From Bipolaris cookei (lineage: Eukaryota; Ascomycota; Dothideomycetes; Pleosporales; Pleosporaceae), in the NCBI GenBank assembly GCA_002286855.1, contig NRSV01000094.1:1-64000 (forward strand): a stretch of 64,000 nt of DNA, written 5' to 3'. Position numbers and translations under genes: made by a program. The notes beneath the pieces are model-generated. The model saw nothing but the letters and a program-made list of their open reading frames with translations, was not told the origin of the DNA and made no database searches. The stretch's first letter is position 1. Each line of letters starts with the position of its first letter. Below, one piece after another: positions 32,792 to 44,385 of the stretch.

Positions 32792-34472
32792 TTACACACC
32801 TGGCTTTGATTTCACCGCAGATGTCATCGCAGAAATGGTTCCACTGCACCATGTTAAGTTGATGTGTAGGCAGAGATCAATGAATGAGGTAAATCGGCGC
32901 TCTTGTGTTGTGATAGGTGATGAGGAGTGGGTGGTTGGAGTTTTATGTGATTCTGGGTGCTGGATGCGGTGGTGCGTCTGGAAGCGGGCGAGATGGTTCG
33001 CGTCCGCGTCTTCCCCCCGATCGAACAACGTCCTGTTGATACATTTTGGCTGCCAGAATTCAACCATTTCAGCTTCCGTATAAGAGTCGTTAGCGAAGAT
33101 GCCACCTTGATGTTTTCCTGGCGCATAAATGACAGGCCACATAGGGATGTAACACGCTTCCTATGATCATGATTAACCTTGATGCACCTCCAGCAAGTCA
33201 CATAAGCTCACATCGAATCTGCATTTGTGCTCGCATTCATCCCAGTCATCCCAGCCTATCCACTTCATCAGCTCCTCGGTACTTGTTCGAATGTCGTTAA
33301 ATGCAGCTTCCACGCTCGTTTTAGACACAAATTGGAAAGAAGTAGCAAGTTCGTGTTTTGGGTCGAACAAGTTTGAGGTGTACAGGTCGCTCAGTGCAAA
33401 GAGATCAAGCTCCCAGGAACACAGCTTCTGCATCAAGACTTGAATCGAATCCCTGACGATTACTTCAAAGTCATTGAGAAGATTGCTGTCGACATGGCCG
33501 GTGTAAATCCTGGAGCACTTTGATATTGTCTCGTCCTTGGAAGCCGCAGGCAAGATGCCTGTCACAGTGGGATATTCCAGGTAGGTGTAGAGTACTGCAT
33601 GTGTTAGTTCGTAAACTTTCGTCAAGGCCTCCTGCATAGTGTTATTGTCCTCAGTGGCATGCCTCAGCATTGCCAGCATTTCTCTTGCGCGTGTCCCATG
33701 CTGCTTGACTATGGTCTCAGTAAAGATTACCGGTCAATGCCAGAGCAGCCTTGGTTGTCAAGTGCAGAGATCTGCTTCAACCAGGACTTCACAGTCCTGA
33801 TATCGTCAGCCGATATGCCTAACATCCGATGGCCTCTGCGTAATCCCCAGCCGTTCTGGTATAAGACGTCTTGCTGGTTGTAATGAAAATCACTCAGGCT
33901 GCGAAGGGATGGATCATAATATGTAACAAATCCATACAGATCAAGTGATACACGCGTCTCTTTATTGCCACTAGCGCCAGCCCCTCCAGTGCCGTAATGC
34001 CAGGTGCCACTTCTAATCCACTCCCAGCTGTTCTGTGGCGCAAATTCATTGCCATATACTAGCGGAGGTACTCTGTTCGGATCTCGTGGAAGGCTGGGGT
34101 CTTGTTCTCTTCCCCTATTCCCAGGTACTGTGATATTGCTAGCATGTACTTGACGAACACCTGTGGCAGCATAGTCGCAGATTAAGACCTCAAATCCAGC
34201 ATTCATGGAACAATTCCGTCAATACCGAGGCTTTCTAAGAGCGCGCAAAGCTCGACTGCCCTTTGAAATTCATCGAAAACCAATATCTCGCTAGGGTCGT
34301 TCGGAACTTCATTTTGCAGCAGCGCCATCTGCGAATCAAGTGTTCCCCAATATTTCAACGAGGCTGCCTGCCTCCCGCCACAAATAGGCATCCGGGAAGC
34401 CAAAGGGGCGACGGAAGGCATGAGCTCGAGGACCAGAAGCGATGGGTACAAGGGATACACGGATGTTATCAT
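32792..34472 (-). pseudogene. Conserved fungal protein of unknown function, frameshifted
   Basis: Three consecutive reverse-strand frames form one protein of roughly 520 aa: 34472-34203 (hydrophobic start), 34206-33727 (GTWHYGTGGAGASGNKETRVSLDLYGFV in part), 33679-33173, then a last part at 33142-32792 (PMWPVIYAP, FWQPKC). The frame slips by one base near 34204 (a TGG apparently reduced to TG) and near 33725, and a short interruption lies at about 33150-33180. I know this architecture only as a fungal hypothetical protein; the Gly-rich centre is distinctive. Two or more independent one-base losses suggest decay or low base quality. Confidence 0.55.
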
Positions 34473-36447
34473 TACACTCGTTGTTGTAAACTCACTAAAT
34501 TGTACTTTCTTACGAGTATTGATACCTACGTAACGTTCATATAAGCTGTCTGCCTATCTTTGACGTCTACTCGAGCCTACACTCGCTTGTGGTTAAAGCG
34601 AAGAGAGCGTGTTGTAACTAAATGGAGCTGAGATACAGAAGACTAGTGCCATTGCACCACGCCGTTCGGGTGGCTAGGCAGTAGACACACCATGTGCACA
34701 GACTGCCTCTTGCATCGATGGGTCTACCTAGGGCTAATCCTAAAGAGTATCGTTCCGGTTGTACACTGCTTCTGCGGTCTCGACGTAAAATAAAACTGAT
34801 TCGTCCTAGAGAACGTTCATCCTTTTTACAAACAAGAATTAGATAAAAGGCTACGCGCATTAACGAAATTGATCGTCCGCGTCAAAAAGCTGAGTCGTTG
34901 TCGATGTTTCGGGCTGGTGTTGAGGTTGTTGTCGCAATGTTGCTTCGTGTTCTAGCCCGCGTTGAAATAGCGGCAGTTGTATCTGTTTTTGCACGAACCA
35001 ACACACCCTACAGACATGCCCGATACACTCCTACAGTAAACAGCGGTCTATGTATAAGTTTTCTATACGGCCAGACCTCGCCTTTGACACAAAGCCTACT
35101 TCTCGGTTTGCCGCACAGTGGCTGTCGTGCGATTGTGCAGCGTTAGCTTTCCCTCGGTTAGCCTCACGTTACTGAGCAGGCGGGCTGCGCCTCATGCACT
35201 GTAGTATTGGAGATGCAGCTTGACCCAATACCAGGCTTGTTGCACTACAGCCTCTGAACACCAACCCTCCTCACTTCCGACTTAGCAAACTAGTACCTGG
35301 TCTGCCTGCGAAGTAATCGTAGAGCGGTAACTAGTAATAGTTTTGGTTAGATTCAGCTCTCCAAATTGACATTGCAACGCGAGTTGGAGAAGCGCAGGTT
35401 TCAAAAAAGGAATTGGAAGATCAACGGAGGTTGGATTTCTAAATAACTGCTGCTTCCTAGAAATCTGTCGCACGGGTGGTAACAGGATGACAGTAGCTTT
35501 GAGTTCGAGACAGTTATTTGTTGATTTATTGTTTGCAGCCTCAGTAGCTGTGGTATCATATACATACAGTTTAACTTTAACTAACTGTAGAGTCTGTACA
35601 CACTTACATGATTATGGTCAGCAAGCAGGGTTGGGCGAGCCAGCGTGTGGGCCAGAGCCGAAGCGCGCCGTGATCACCGTCTCAGAACGAAATGCAAGAA
35701 GGTTTTGGTCGAGGTATGGATCGTAGGTGTAGCGGGGAGCGTGCGGTGATGGAGGCGGTGTGGATAGTGATGAATAGGTGCGGTGGTGAGTGTGGTTGGA
35801 GTCAACGTAGCCACCTTCGCTAGGCACAGTCTTGGTGAGAGAGAAGAAGGCTGAACAAGCCTCAAGGGTAGCTACTTGCAGGACTGCGAAACGACTGCAG
35901 GGCTACAAAACGACTCAAACAAGGTCCTAAACCCAACCCCCCAAACGGTAAGAGACATAGCTTCAAGGCTCCTATAAGAGCTAATATAAACAAGTAATTT
36001 ATCGTGAGGCCGACAGGTGATGGAGATCCTGTAGGTGGTGTAGTAGGCGCACCAGCTCTCGGGTCACGGCGTAGCTGCGACGTCGAGCCTTCTACGCGAT
36101 ATCAATAGCCATATATTAATGAAAACTTACAGATATGAACACTAAAGAAAACCGCGATAATAGCTATTTTGTGAAGCTGTACGGAGTACTCCGTACAGCA
36201 TCGAGTTGTAGAGCTATTTTGGTGTTCGCGTGGGTTGCCCGTCATCATCGGTAATTCGAAGTGCCGTCGCGCCGGCGCGTCGTCGCGTGTTTGTCTCTAC
36301 CGTGTCCGACCATCATTTACATCGCGCGTCTTATCTCGTCACCTTTAGTTTCTCTTACCCTTTCCGAATCACATACAACTCTGAGTGATCGCATTTGCGG
36401 CGACAACGCTTTGGCAAGATATCGGCGGCTGATATGACTCTTCGAGG
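34473..36447. other. Long intergenic region, no gene recognised
   Basis: About 2 kb with only short unsupported frames. Contains a 24-bp perfect palindrome at 36176-36199 and a G/C-richer stretch at 36010-36110 that may be a transposon relic. A Pro/His/Thr-rich reverse frame at 35618-35865 has no support. Confidence 0.4.
36176..36199. repeat. 24-bp perfect palindrome
   Basis: Half-site GCTGTACGGAGT followed immediately by its exact complement. The core TACGGAGTACTCCGTA is a self-complementary motif seen repeatedly in ascomycete genomes. It lies 250 bp upstream of the FunK1 kinase start. Confidence 0.9.
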
Positions 36448-38832
36448 ATGTCTACGCAATCGCTGTCGCAGATTGTGCAGTCTAACCCAATAGGTAAAGG
36501 ATTAGATGGCTTTCGCAATACTTTCAAATCGATATGCGAAGACATTGGCGTCTCCAACTCCTTGCAAGCGCTTGACCAGGTGGGCCATGAAGGTAGTACA
36601 GACTGAACAATTTTACCGCACTCCTAATGCGCATTAGAAACCCAGGATTTGTTAGTCCGTCTTCTCTCTGCTTTGCGAGACCTCCCAGCCGCTCGAATTC
36701 TGCAGTCCCAAAATGGAGGCAAGAACCTCTTCTATGACCTCTTGAGGCTCAATGCACGGGTCAGCTCTGATAGTTTCGACAACGGACGGATACGACCTCT
36801 ACTCGATGCAATCATCAACAACCAGCCTGATGAGTTTGTTTGGAATAGGGTATACGAAGCCGTCACCGAATCCACACCGCCGCCCCGCCCTTCCTTGTCC
36901 TTTCAACAAACACCGCTGTCGATCAATACGGGCAGTTTCGCGAACTCGGCTGAGCACCGCAAACACGTCGACGATGTGCTAAAGGAGGAGTTGGGACACA
37001 TGTACGTTGGCGTACCCGGCTTCTTCGATGCCTTCTTCGGAGATGTGCGAGAACTGGGAACAGCGGCACAGGTTGTATTGGACAAGTGCAAGGAAGGAGA
37101 CAGCCCGCTCTACTGTGTGGAGAGCGGCTGGCAGGGCTGGCCTGAAAGGGCGAAGGAAAAGGATGTCCTGAGCTGGTTTGCACTGCTTGTAGATCAGCTT
37201 CTGGAGATTGCGGATAAGCACTTGTCAATATCCCGGAGTTCACGGCGACCGCTGGCACAGCCCCATCGACCTTTGCAAGGCTCTTCAGCCGATCGCAAGC
37301 TGGACGTTGGCTTTGTGGACGACCCGGACGCTGGCGTGGACTCGAAGTACCACTGGTCCCAGATCCTCATACCTGGAGAGCTGAAGAGCAACCCGTTAGC
37401 CGACAAAGCGTCAAAGGCGTGGCTTGACCTGGGCCGGTACGCCAGGGAGGTGCTCGCCGCGCAAGACAGCCGCCGCTTCGTTCTTGGTTTCACTCTCTGT
37501 GGACCCTTTATGCGGCTGTGGGAGTTCGACCGACTTGGGGGCATCGCCTCTGAGCAGTTCGACATTAACAAGGATGGACTGCAGTTTGTGTCTGCAGTGT
37601 TTGGGTTTCTGTGGATGAACGAGGTGCAGCTGGGGTTCGATCCGACCATCATCACAATTGGAGACAAGCGGTACATCGAGATTGAACGTGAGAATGGGAA
37701 GGAGCGCCTCGTCATTGACGAGGTCATAAAAAGGGTGCCCTGTGTTGCTGGCCGAGCAACGACTTGCTGGAAAGTTCACCAAGAAGAAGCCCCTGGCACG
37801 CCGCTCGTGGTCAAAGATTCATGGCAGTATCCTGAGCGCGAAGAGGAGGGTGAGCTGCTACGCGATGCGACAGAGAAGGGTGTGAAAAACGTCGCGAGGT
37901 ACTTCCACCACGAGACGGTCCATGTACACGGTCGAGACGACGACATCTGCGCAAATGTACGGAATGGGCTGGACATAACGAAGGCAATGAACTACATGCC
38001 AAAAAGGCAGATGCCGCCGCCAAATAACACTGGACGCCGGAGAGACGGGAGCAGCAGCGTAGCCGGAAGGAAGCGATCTTCGAGCTCCACGAACGCCCTG
38101 CTGCCACCCAGCAAGCGCCCTTGCTCTAGCTCTCCAACAAAACCTGTAATTTTGAATAGGGTCCACCGCCGTGTGATCATCCGCGACTACGGGAAGGCCA
38201 TCTACAAAGCAAGCTCCCCAGCCAGTCTGCTTGCTGCATTCGAGCAATGCATTGACGGATATGAGTCATTACACACACGAGGCGGCATACTCCAACGCGA
38301 CATATCACCAAACAACCTCATGGTGAACGAGGATGCCGAGAACCCGTCCTGGCCGGCGTTCTTGGTCGATCTCGACCTTGCGATCGACGAACAGCGGGAG
38401 ATGTCTTCCGGGGCGCGTGGCAAGACCGGCACGCGAGCGTTCATGGCAATTGGAGTGCTTTTAGACGACGAACAACACTCGTTCATGCACGATCTTGAAT
38501 CGTTCTTCTGGGTCCTTTTTTGGGTGTGTATCCACTATGACGGGCCTGGCAAAGACATTGGGCCAACTGAATTCGAATGTTGGAATTACGAGAGCAGTGG
38601 AAAACTAGCGGAGCTCAAAAAAGGCCTGATTTCTGACGAGAGGGATTTTCTGAAGACTGTTGACGCTAAATTCACGACTTGCTACAAACCGCTCGCTCCT
38701 TACGTCAATAGATTAAGGAGGAAAGTATTTCCTGATGGTGGGAGATCGAGGGATTCAAATCCAAAGCTGTACTTAGAGATGAAGGAGATACTTCGGACAG
38801 CACGGGATGACTTGAAGGAGTCAGAGGGATAA
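36448..38832 (+). CDS. FunK1-family protein kinase
   Basis: Fungal-specific kinase-like protein. Exons 36448-36592 and 36638-38832 (45-nt intron) give 779 aa. The N-terminal half is the conserved FunK1 leader (WNRVYEAV, ILIPGELK, GFTLCGPFMRLWEFDR, FLWMNEVQLGFDPTI). The kinase C-lobe has catalytic loop LQRDISPNNLMV (about residue 600), metal-binding DLDLA in place of DFG (about 624), GTRAFMAIGVL and HDLESFFWVLFW. A Ser/Arg/Pro-rich disordered insert lies at about 500-555 between N- and C-lobes. Catalytic Asp and Asn are present, so it may be active. The small first exon is chosen because it joins in frame and extends the N-terminal homology. Confidence 0.88.
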
Positions 38833-40112
38833 GGAGATATATCATTCGGTATGCTTGAGATACACACCCGTGAAGACAATCAGTCGCTTTCTTTATTCAC
38901 GTGGCAGTAGAAATGCATTTATTTTGAGAGGTCTTTGGCCGCTACTTTTAAAGACATTTCTACCTGATTTGACAGTCATTCCATAGAGAAACTTTGTTCT
39001 GTTTTTGTGGCCTGCGCTCTTGGTCCGCAGGAGGCTTATCCTCTAAGGCTTGGAGTAAACCCTTCTCCTTGTCCTCAAGCATGAAAAGCCGCTGTAAGTC
39101 AATCTGCAGCAACGCGTTATATACTCTCAAATTGACTCGAGGAATAGGCTTGAGGATTAAGAAAGGTTCTGCCTTCTTGCCGGGTTGGTATTGCGTTCTG
39201 TTATTGAGATATCGTGGTTTATATGTGATGTTCGCAATGCCAAGAAAAAGTGATGGCTCTAGTCAAACACGTTAGGTGGAATACGTACTGAATTGATATT
39301 TGCCTGCTCAAAAGTACAGCGCCAGTTGAGAAATATGGGTAGAAGAGGGAATTTTGGAAAGCAAGTGCGTACGTGTTTAGGGCACATGTGTATGTAAGAA
39401 AGGGAAAGGAGGTTGGGCAGACGCTAGATTGGGAAAGGCTGCGAGGTAGCAAGATGAACTTGCAGGGGCCTGTAAAACGCTCTATCAGACTGTAGTTTCT
39501 AAGGAAACTGTAACCCGATTGGTTTAATGCGCAGGGTTGCAGATTCACGAAGAGTTGATTGGCCAGTTCCAGCGAATTACTTTGTCCGTCACGTTAATAG
39601 TAATCAGTGGTGCCGTAATTAGTGGGGGTTTACTTCATAGTCTCACGGATCTCAGTTTAAGCAGGGCCTCGATGCTTAACTGAAATGAATGGCGCAAACA
39701 AGAAGATGTATCGTATACAAAAGCATGCTGTAGACAACACAGGAGCTCTGCTTTGATCTGTAAGTAACTATTCCAGAAACTTGGTAGTATCGTGACCCGT
39801 TTGTTAGACTCGCTATGTCTGGTGGCACTGGCTGGGCTTATGCACGTGGGACTTGCTGTTGCTTAGTGAAGGGAGAGGCACTACTGTCCTGGTGACTATT
39901 GGCTTTGACCATTCCGAGAGTTATAGTATGTTGAACCTTACTTTCGTTAGCTAAACAAGCATTGCTAGATCGGTGTCGAAAAGCTGTACATATTCGGATT
40001 CCTATAGTAATGTCAACGCTGCAATTTCTTCAGCGCTATATATGATTCAATCTTCCTATACTCATCTATGATCTGCGCACGTACAGATGAGTCTAACAGT
40101 AATGTTAATATC
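38833..40112. other. Intergenic with a diverged repeat
   Basis: No gene seen. 39330-39520 shares patchy similarity with 61610-61790 (AGCAAGATGAACTTGCAGGG versus AGCGAGATGAATTTGCAGGG, then AAACGC.CTATC.GAC). The remainder is unremarkable. Confidence 0.4.
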
Positions 40113-41727
40113 TTAGCTTCGAACCTGACGTGTAGGCCCCATGACCCTCGCTAGTTCTAGCATGAGACGGTAGAGATAGATCGTAAAGTCTTCCTTTCTT
40201 AAAGCTTTTCCATGCCATTCACGGCCTGCCTCTGCGATCTCCTGTGCCCTTTTCTTTCCTTGTTCGTGGGTCGTCATGTATCGCATTATCTCTGGCAGTT
40301 CGTTCATAGACAAGCTGACAGGAACAAAATGTACCCACGGCACCACACGCTCGTCGTGCCACTCACGAAAAACAGTTTGCTTGAGGACAACGCTTCGTGA
40401 TTGCAATAGAGTGTAAAACCGCCCGCTGAAAGAGTTACCATCAGTATCAAACACGAATTGAGCACTCAACTGTCGGGTCTGGGCTTCTCTTTTGCTAACT
40501 ATAAAGAACTGGTTCTGTGCTTCGCAATCCCAGATGTCGCATTGAATGATGTCAGTAAATTTGACATCAAATAAGCTACCATGTTCTTCAATAGCTCGGT
40601 AGCTCACCCAGTGTCTAGGTTTGAGTTCCTGGAGATACACGTGGTGAGTCTTGTTCAAGTTTTGTACCAATTCGACAAAGCGTTGTCGATGAGAATGTCG
40701 CCAGGTACCATTCCAGCTGTAGCTACCAGTGGTACTTCCTGCCCAATAGAGCTTCCTGGCTTTCTGGTCCCATAGAGGATCTTTCTCATCATCATACTCT
40801 CCTTGATCCATCTTATCGGTATACCAGGGACTGGGGTACACGATATCTCCAAAAGAACTAGGAGCTGCTTGAGATAAGACAGGAAGGTGAGTATTAGTAA
40901 GAATCGCCGTCATCGGGGATAAGAAGAAACCATGTGTTAGGGCGAATTCAGGATGTAAGCAGACATCCTTTTCGTTAGACCAGTCTCCAACCAACGACAG
41001 CCTGGAGTCATAGTTGTTACAGGCGTTCTGGTTAGGCGAAATTTGCACGCAAAGGCCAATTGTGTGATTCCATATCGATGAGTGACTCGCTTCAATAAAT
41101 TGAGGCTCCGATATACCACTAGTATCAAGCATCGGTGGTTTCGGAATGATTCGAGGTTCATCCAACAAATTTATGAGAAATTCAACATCAGGAATATCCT
41201 GAGACACTTCGTTTAGAAGGTTTCCGAGATCTTTGGCAAGCCAGTGGTTTTCTTGCATGTAGTACTGTCCGTTCCGGAATCCGCATATTCGTAAGGCAAG
41301 ATGCTCCGATTTCGACGCATAATCGATGTTCTTGTGAAGATGATTAGGATCAACTTTCCAAAGCTGACTTAGACCCTCATTAATCATGTCAAAATCATCA
41401 ATCAAGACCGAGTGCTTTGATTTTGCATAGAAGAACCATTCGTCAAACCCAGGGGGTGGATCTCGTGAGTATCTTCTCTGGTACTCAGTCTTAGCAGATT
41501 CGAGTGTTTTAGACTGCCCGCTGACGAGAAGCTCAAATTCCTCTTGAGCTTTACGAATGCGTATCTCGACCGGGTGATCTGGACTCTGGTTAATGCGCCT
41601 AATCCAGGTTACGATAGGAAGGATAGATCTAATCACCCTGTGTGGTATTATGCAGAAACAATGCAGCAGGCCACAGAGCGAGCGCAACTATCAGGAAGCA
41701 GATTTTGCTTTTGGATAAAAATCTCAT
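40113..41727 (-). CDS. GT90 (CAP10-like) glycosyltransferase
   Basis: Membrane-anchored glycosyltransferase of the capsule-associated CAP10 family, which adds xylose or glucose residues in the Golgi. Exons 41727-41637 and 41578-40113 (58-nt intron) give 518 aa. The first exon encodes a signal anchor (KSKICFLIVALALWPAALF). Conserved blocks are PPPGFDEWFFYAK, WSNEKDVCLHPEF, RKLYWAGSTTGSY, HRQRFVELV, QFVFDTDGNSFSGRFYTLL and the acceptor-side FREWHDERVVPWVHFVPVS. The start was chosen because only this frame supplies the anchor. All catalytic-core blocks look intact. Confidence 0.88.
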
Positions 41728-42385
41728 AACTGTGAAAAGATAGTAAAAGTAGCAAGGCGTACGAATAATTATGCGATGATAGGCATTTAAATGGCATCAA
41801 CAAAGCACAGGCAAGTGCAATGATATCGCGAGATGGAGCTCGGGGCATATTGGCTGCTGATGGCAAGTGGCTATATCTAGTGCCATGTTCAGGGATTACT
41901 CATTTTCGCGAGAAACTGATCCATTTGAGGGATGCTCCTTGGAAGAATGCGCCGCAATCCACCGCAGCCGAGTGATTTTATGACCAGGGTTGATAGATAG
42001 GTAGAACACTGGGACGGTGTAATAAACAGAGTAAGCACAATGAGGCCAAACCCATAACGCACAACTACTCTAAGTTGACATTTAGAGCTTCTTATCCTAG
42101 TATTTGATATGTATCTCAGCTTCCCGTGTGCTTGTCCAAAGGCTTAATCAGGATGAGATATCGCGGACGAACAGGGGGTTCTAGCAGAGGGTTCATGAAC
42201 CTTGTCAGCACAACACTACGCTCTCCCTAATCCGAAGACTTTTTACCACAAACATAGTTCAAGAGCTGCAGTGCATTCAAAGTGATACTGCATGGGTTCT
42301 GTGATGCAATTGCGAAGGTCAAGATGAGAAATTGCTTCATAAGATAGGGTTAACTACTAAATTTATTACTTATCGTAAATTAGCC
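41728..42385. other. Intergenic, no feature seen
   Basis: Upstream flank of the GT90 gene. A/T-rich, with no recognisable gene or repeat. Confidence 0.4.
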
Positions 42386-42955
42386 TCAAGTCCCGCATTT
42401 ACACATTGGCATCCGATCAGCACGAACATGAGTCACACTATCCATAGCATCTGTGTTTCCTTTGATCAATTGTGTAACACAATTCCAAGGACGCTCAGCG
42501 GGTTGAGTAACCAAGACAAAGTCTTGAACAAAAGGATGATACTCAAGGCAAGGCAGACAAACAGACTCACTGCCAATGTTCCCAGTACAACGACAAAACT
42601 CTGAAACCCAACCTCCATGTGCAAGCCTGATGGTTGCGAATTTATCCACCATGTTGCACTTGTTCAAATGCACCAACTGGAGAGCGGGCCCAAAAGCTCT
42701 TTTCAAAGTTTCCTTGGTCAGCGTGCCGACCGCAGCAAATCGGTTCTTGGAACCCAAAGCACCATACGCCTGTACCACCAGGTACGAGCGTCGTACGTCC
42801 TTATTAGATTTAGCAACACCAATACGGCATTCGGAAGAAAATAGAGGGTTGCTCTTATGGCATACTGGTATTCTGCCAGTCTCCTTCACAAGGTACCCAC
42901 GCATTGCTCCATTATGGAACACAATACCGACAGAAATTGCGAGTCTCTGCAACAC
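42386..42955 (-). CDS. Uncertain 189-codon open frame
   Basis: A single open reverse-strand frame directly after, and just overlapping, the stop of the ankyrin gene. It has 10 or more cysteines toward the C-terminus (CRCTGNIGSESVCLPC, MCKCG) but no recognised domain, signal peptide or intron structure. Forward-strand frames overlap it too. It may be spurious or a relic of a longer gene. Confidence 0.25.
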   Translation of the reverse strand: MLQRLAISVGIVFHNGAMRGYLVKETGRIPVCHKSNPLFSSECRIGVAKSNKDVRRSYLVVQAYGALGSKNRFAAVGTLTKETLKRAFGPALQLVHLNKCNMVDKFATIRLAHGGWVSEFCRCTGNIGSESVCLPCLEYHPFVQDFVLVTQPAERPWNCVTQLIKGNTDAMDSVTHVRADRMPMCKCGT

Positions 42956-44385
42956 TAGCGGAAAGTTAAATTCCTAGTCATGAAAGCGCTGCTGCCATAT
43001 AACGCACCTTTGACATGCTTTATCAAGAACTTTACTTGTTTCTTCGTCCCAGAGAAGAAACAAAGCGCTACACCCGCCGCTTGCACCTTCAACCAGTGTA
43101 TCCATGCCTTCTCCACTCCCACCATATCTGTGTCGACCAGTTCCGAGCACGCCTCCTTATACTCTAGGATCTTGTCATATTCCAGAAAATCGTGCAATCT
43201 TGCCTCCGGCCCAAATTGCTCTACAACTATGAGTTGTAACTCCGAGGGAAGTCTTGAAAAACGCTCTATCAGCTCGTTAAAGTATTCTAGCTTGGATCTT
43301 TGGCAGATAGTACGACATATGGTGTTTTTGGCTTCGGAAGAGACTGTTCTGTGAAATGATGTACACCCTTGGCTGTCTCTCACGTAAACACTTTCTCTTT
43401 TGCTTAGGAGACAATTCGCAGTTCTCGCATCGCCACGGACAATTGCATCGTGAAGAGCCGTGTGGCCTTTGTCATCCTTTACGTGAATACCCGCGCCCTC
43501 ATCAACGAGAGAGTTGACGATTTCCACGTCGCCACGAGCTGCTGCTACATGAAGCGGAGTTAAACCCAAAACGTTTTTCGCGTTCATACATGCGCCTTTC
43601 TTCGACAGCACGCCAAATACGAATTGCCCTTCTCTGGCCGCTTCGTAAAGAGGGGTATTGCCTAAGCTGTTTTGTGCATTTACGTGGGCTCCTTTGTTAA
43701 CAAGCAGGACAATGGCCTTTTTTTTACCGTGAGCAGCGGCTATGTGAAGTGGAGTCCGACCAAGATTATCGTTCGCATGAACGTCTGCGCCATTGTTCAA
43801 GAGATAAGCGATAGTTTTCATGTGGCCACGAGAAACTGCATCGTGCAGCGCAGTACGACATCTTCCATCGGTTTCATCAATGTACATTCCTTTGTTGCAA
43901 AAATAACGGACTGAGCGGACACTGCCGCTAGCAGCTGCCTCATGAAACGCGGTGCAGCCATGATAATTCCTCATGGTCATGTCGGCTCCTTTCTCAACAA
44001 GCAGGCTCACCGCCTTGTTCTTGCCACAAGCAGCTGCTTCATGAAGTGGAGTCCAACCGAGGTCATGTTTTGCATTGATTGCTGCTCCTTTCTCCAAAAG
44101 ACGCCTGATGGTTTTAATATGGCCACGAGAAGCGGCTTCGTGAAGCGCGGTACGGTTGTTGAGATCTTTGAGGTCGGCCCTGAACCCTTTAGAGAGAAGT
44201 AAGGCCACAGCTTTGTTATGGCCCCGGAGACATGCTACATGCACGACTGATTTTCCTTCTATGACAGCCTCAGAAGCAAAACGCTCTCTATTTATTGTCT
44301 GCTGTATTTCCTTTATATCGCCCTCAGCTACAGCAGAGCTGAGAGTAGAACAAGCTCGCATATTGTGGTCCTTAGGTTGATTCAC
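42955..44385 (-). CDS. Ankyrin-repeat protein (476 aa)
   Basis: Intronless protein with about ten tandem ankyrin repeats (residues about 45-370), many showing TPLHEAAACGKNKAVSLLVEKGAD-like units with the canonical TPLH and L-x3-G-A. It is followed by a helical, non-repeat C-terminus of about 100 residues containing LPSELQLIVVEQFGPEARLHDFL, an F-box-like reversed arrangement or unknown module. No transmembrane segment is clear. A shorter relative with similar repeat spelling lies at 48013-48873; the leader in both reads GKS then VxxAC before the first repeat, which suggests paralogy. Likely a protein-protein interaction scaffold. Confidence 0.85.
   Translation of the reverse strand: MNQPKDHNMRACSTLSSAVAEGDIKEIQQTINRERFASEAVIEGKSVVHVACLRGHNKAVALLLSKGFRADLKDLNNRTALHEAASRGHIKTIRRLLEKGAAINAKHDLGWTPLHEAAACGKNKAVSLLVEKGADMTMRNYHGCTAFHEAAASGSVRSVRYFCNKGMYIDETDGRCRTALHDAVSRGHMKTIAYLLNNGADVHANDNLGRTPLHIAAAHGKKKAIVLLVNKGAHVNAQNSLGNTPLYEAAREGQFVFGVLSKKGACMNAKNVLGLTPLHVAAARGDVEIVNSLVDEGAGIHVKDDKGHTALHDAIVRGDARTANCLLSKRESVYVRDSQGCTSFHRTVSSEAKNTICRTICQRSKLEYFNELIERFSRLPSELQLIVVEQFGPEARLHDFLEYDKILEYKEACSELVDTDMVGVEKAWIHWLKVQAAGVALCFFSGTKKQVKFLIKHVKGALYGSSAFMTRNLTFR

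Noticed and set aside
34618..35865. Small ORFs between 34.6 and 35.9 kb
   Set aside because: Short, low-complexity or random composition, with no splice-consistent extension.
36903..38486. Several reverse-strand ORFs of 62-177 codons
   Set aside because: Antisense shadows of the FunK1 kinase, which has clear catalytic motifs on the plus strand.
42576..42977. Forward-strand 133-codon ORF
   Set aside because: Overlaps an equally unsupported reverse frame; no domain or splice structure on either strand, so only the longer one is listed, at low confidence.
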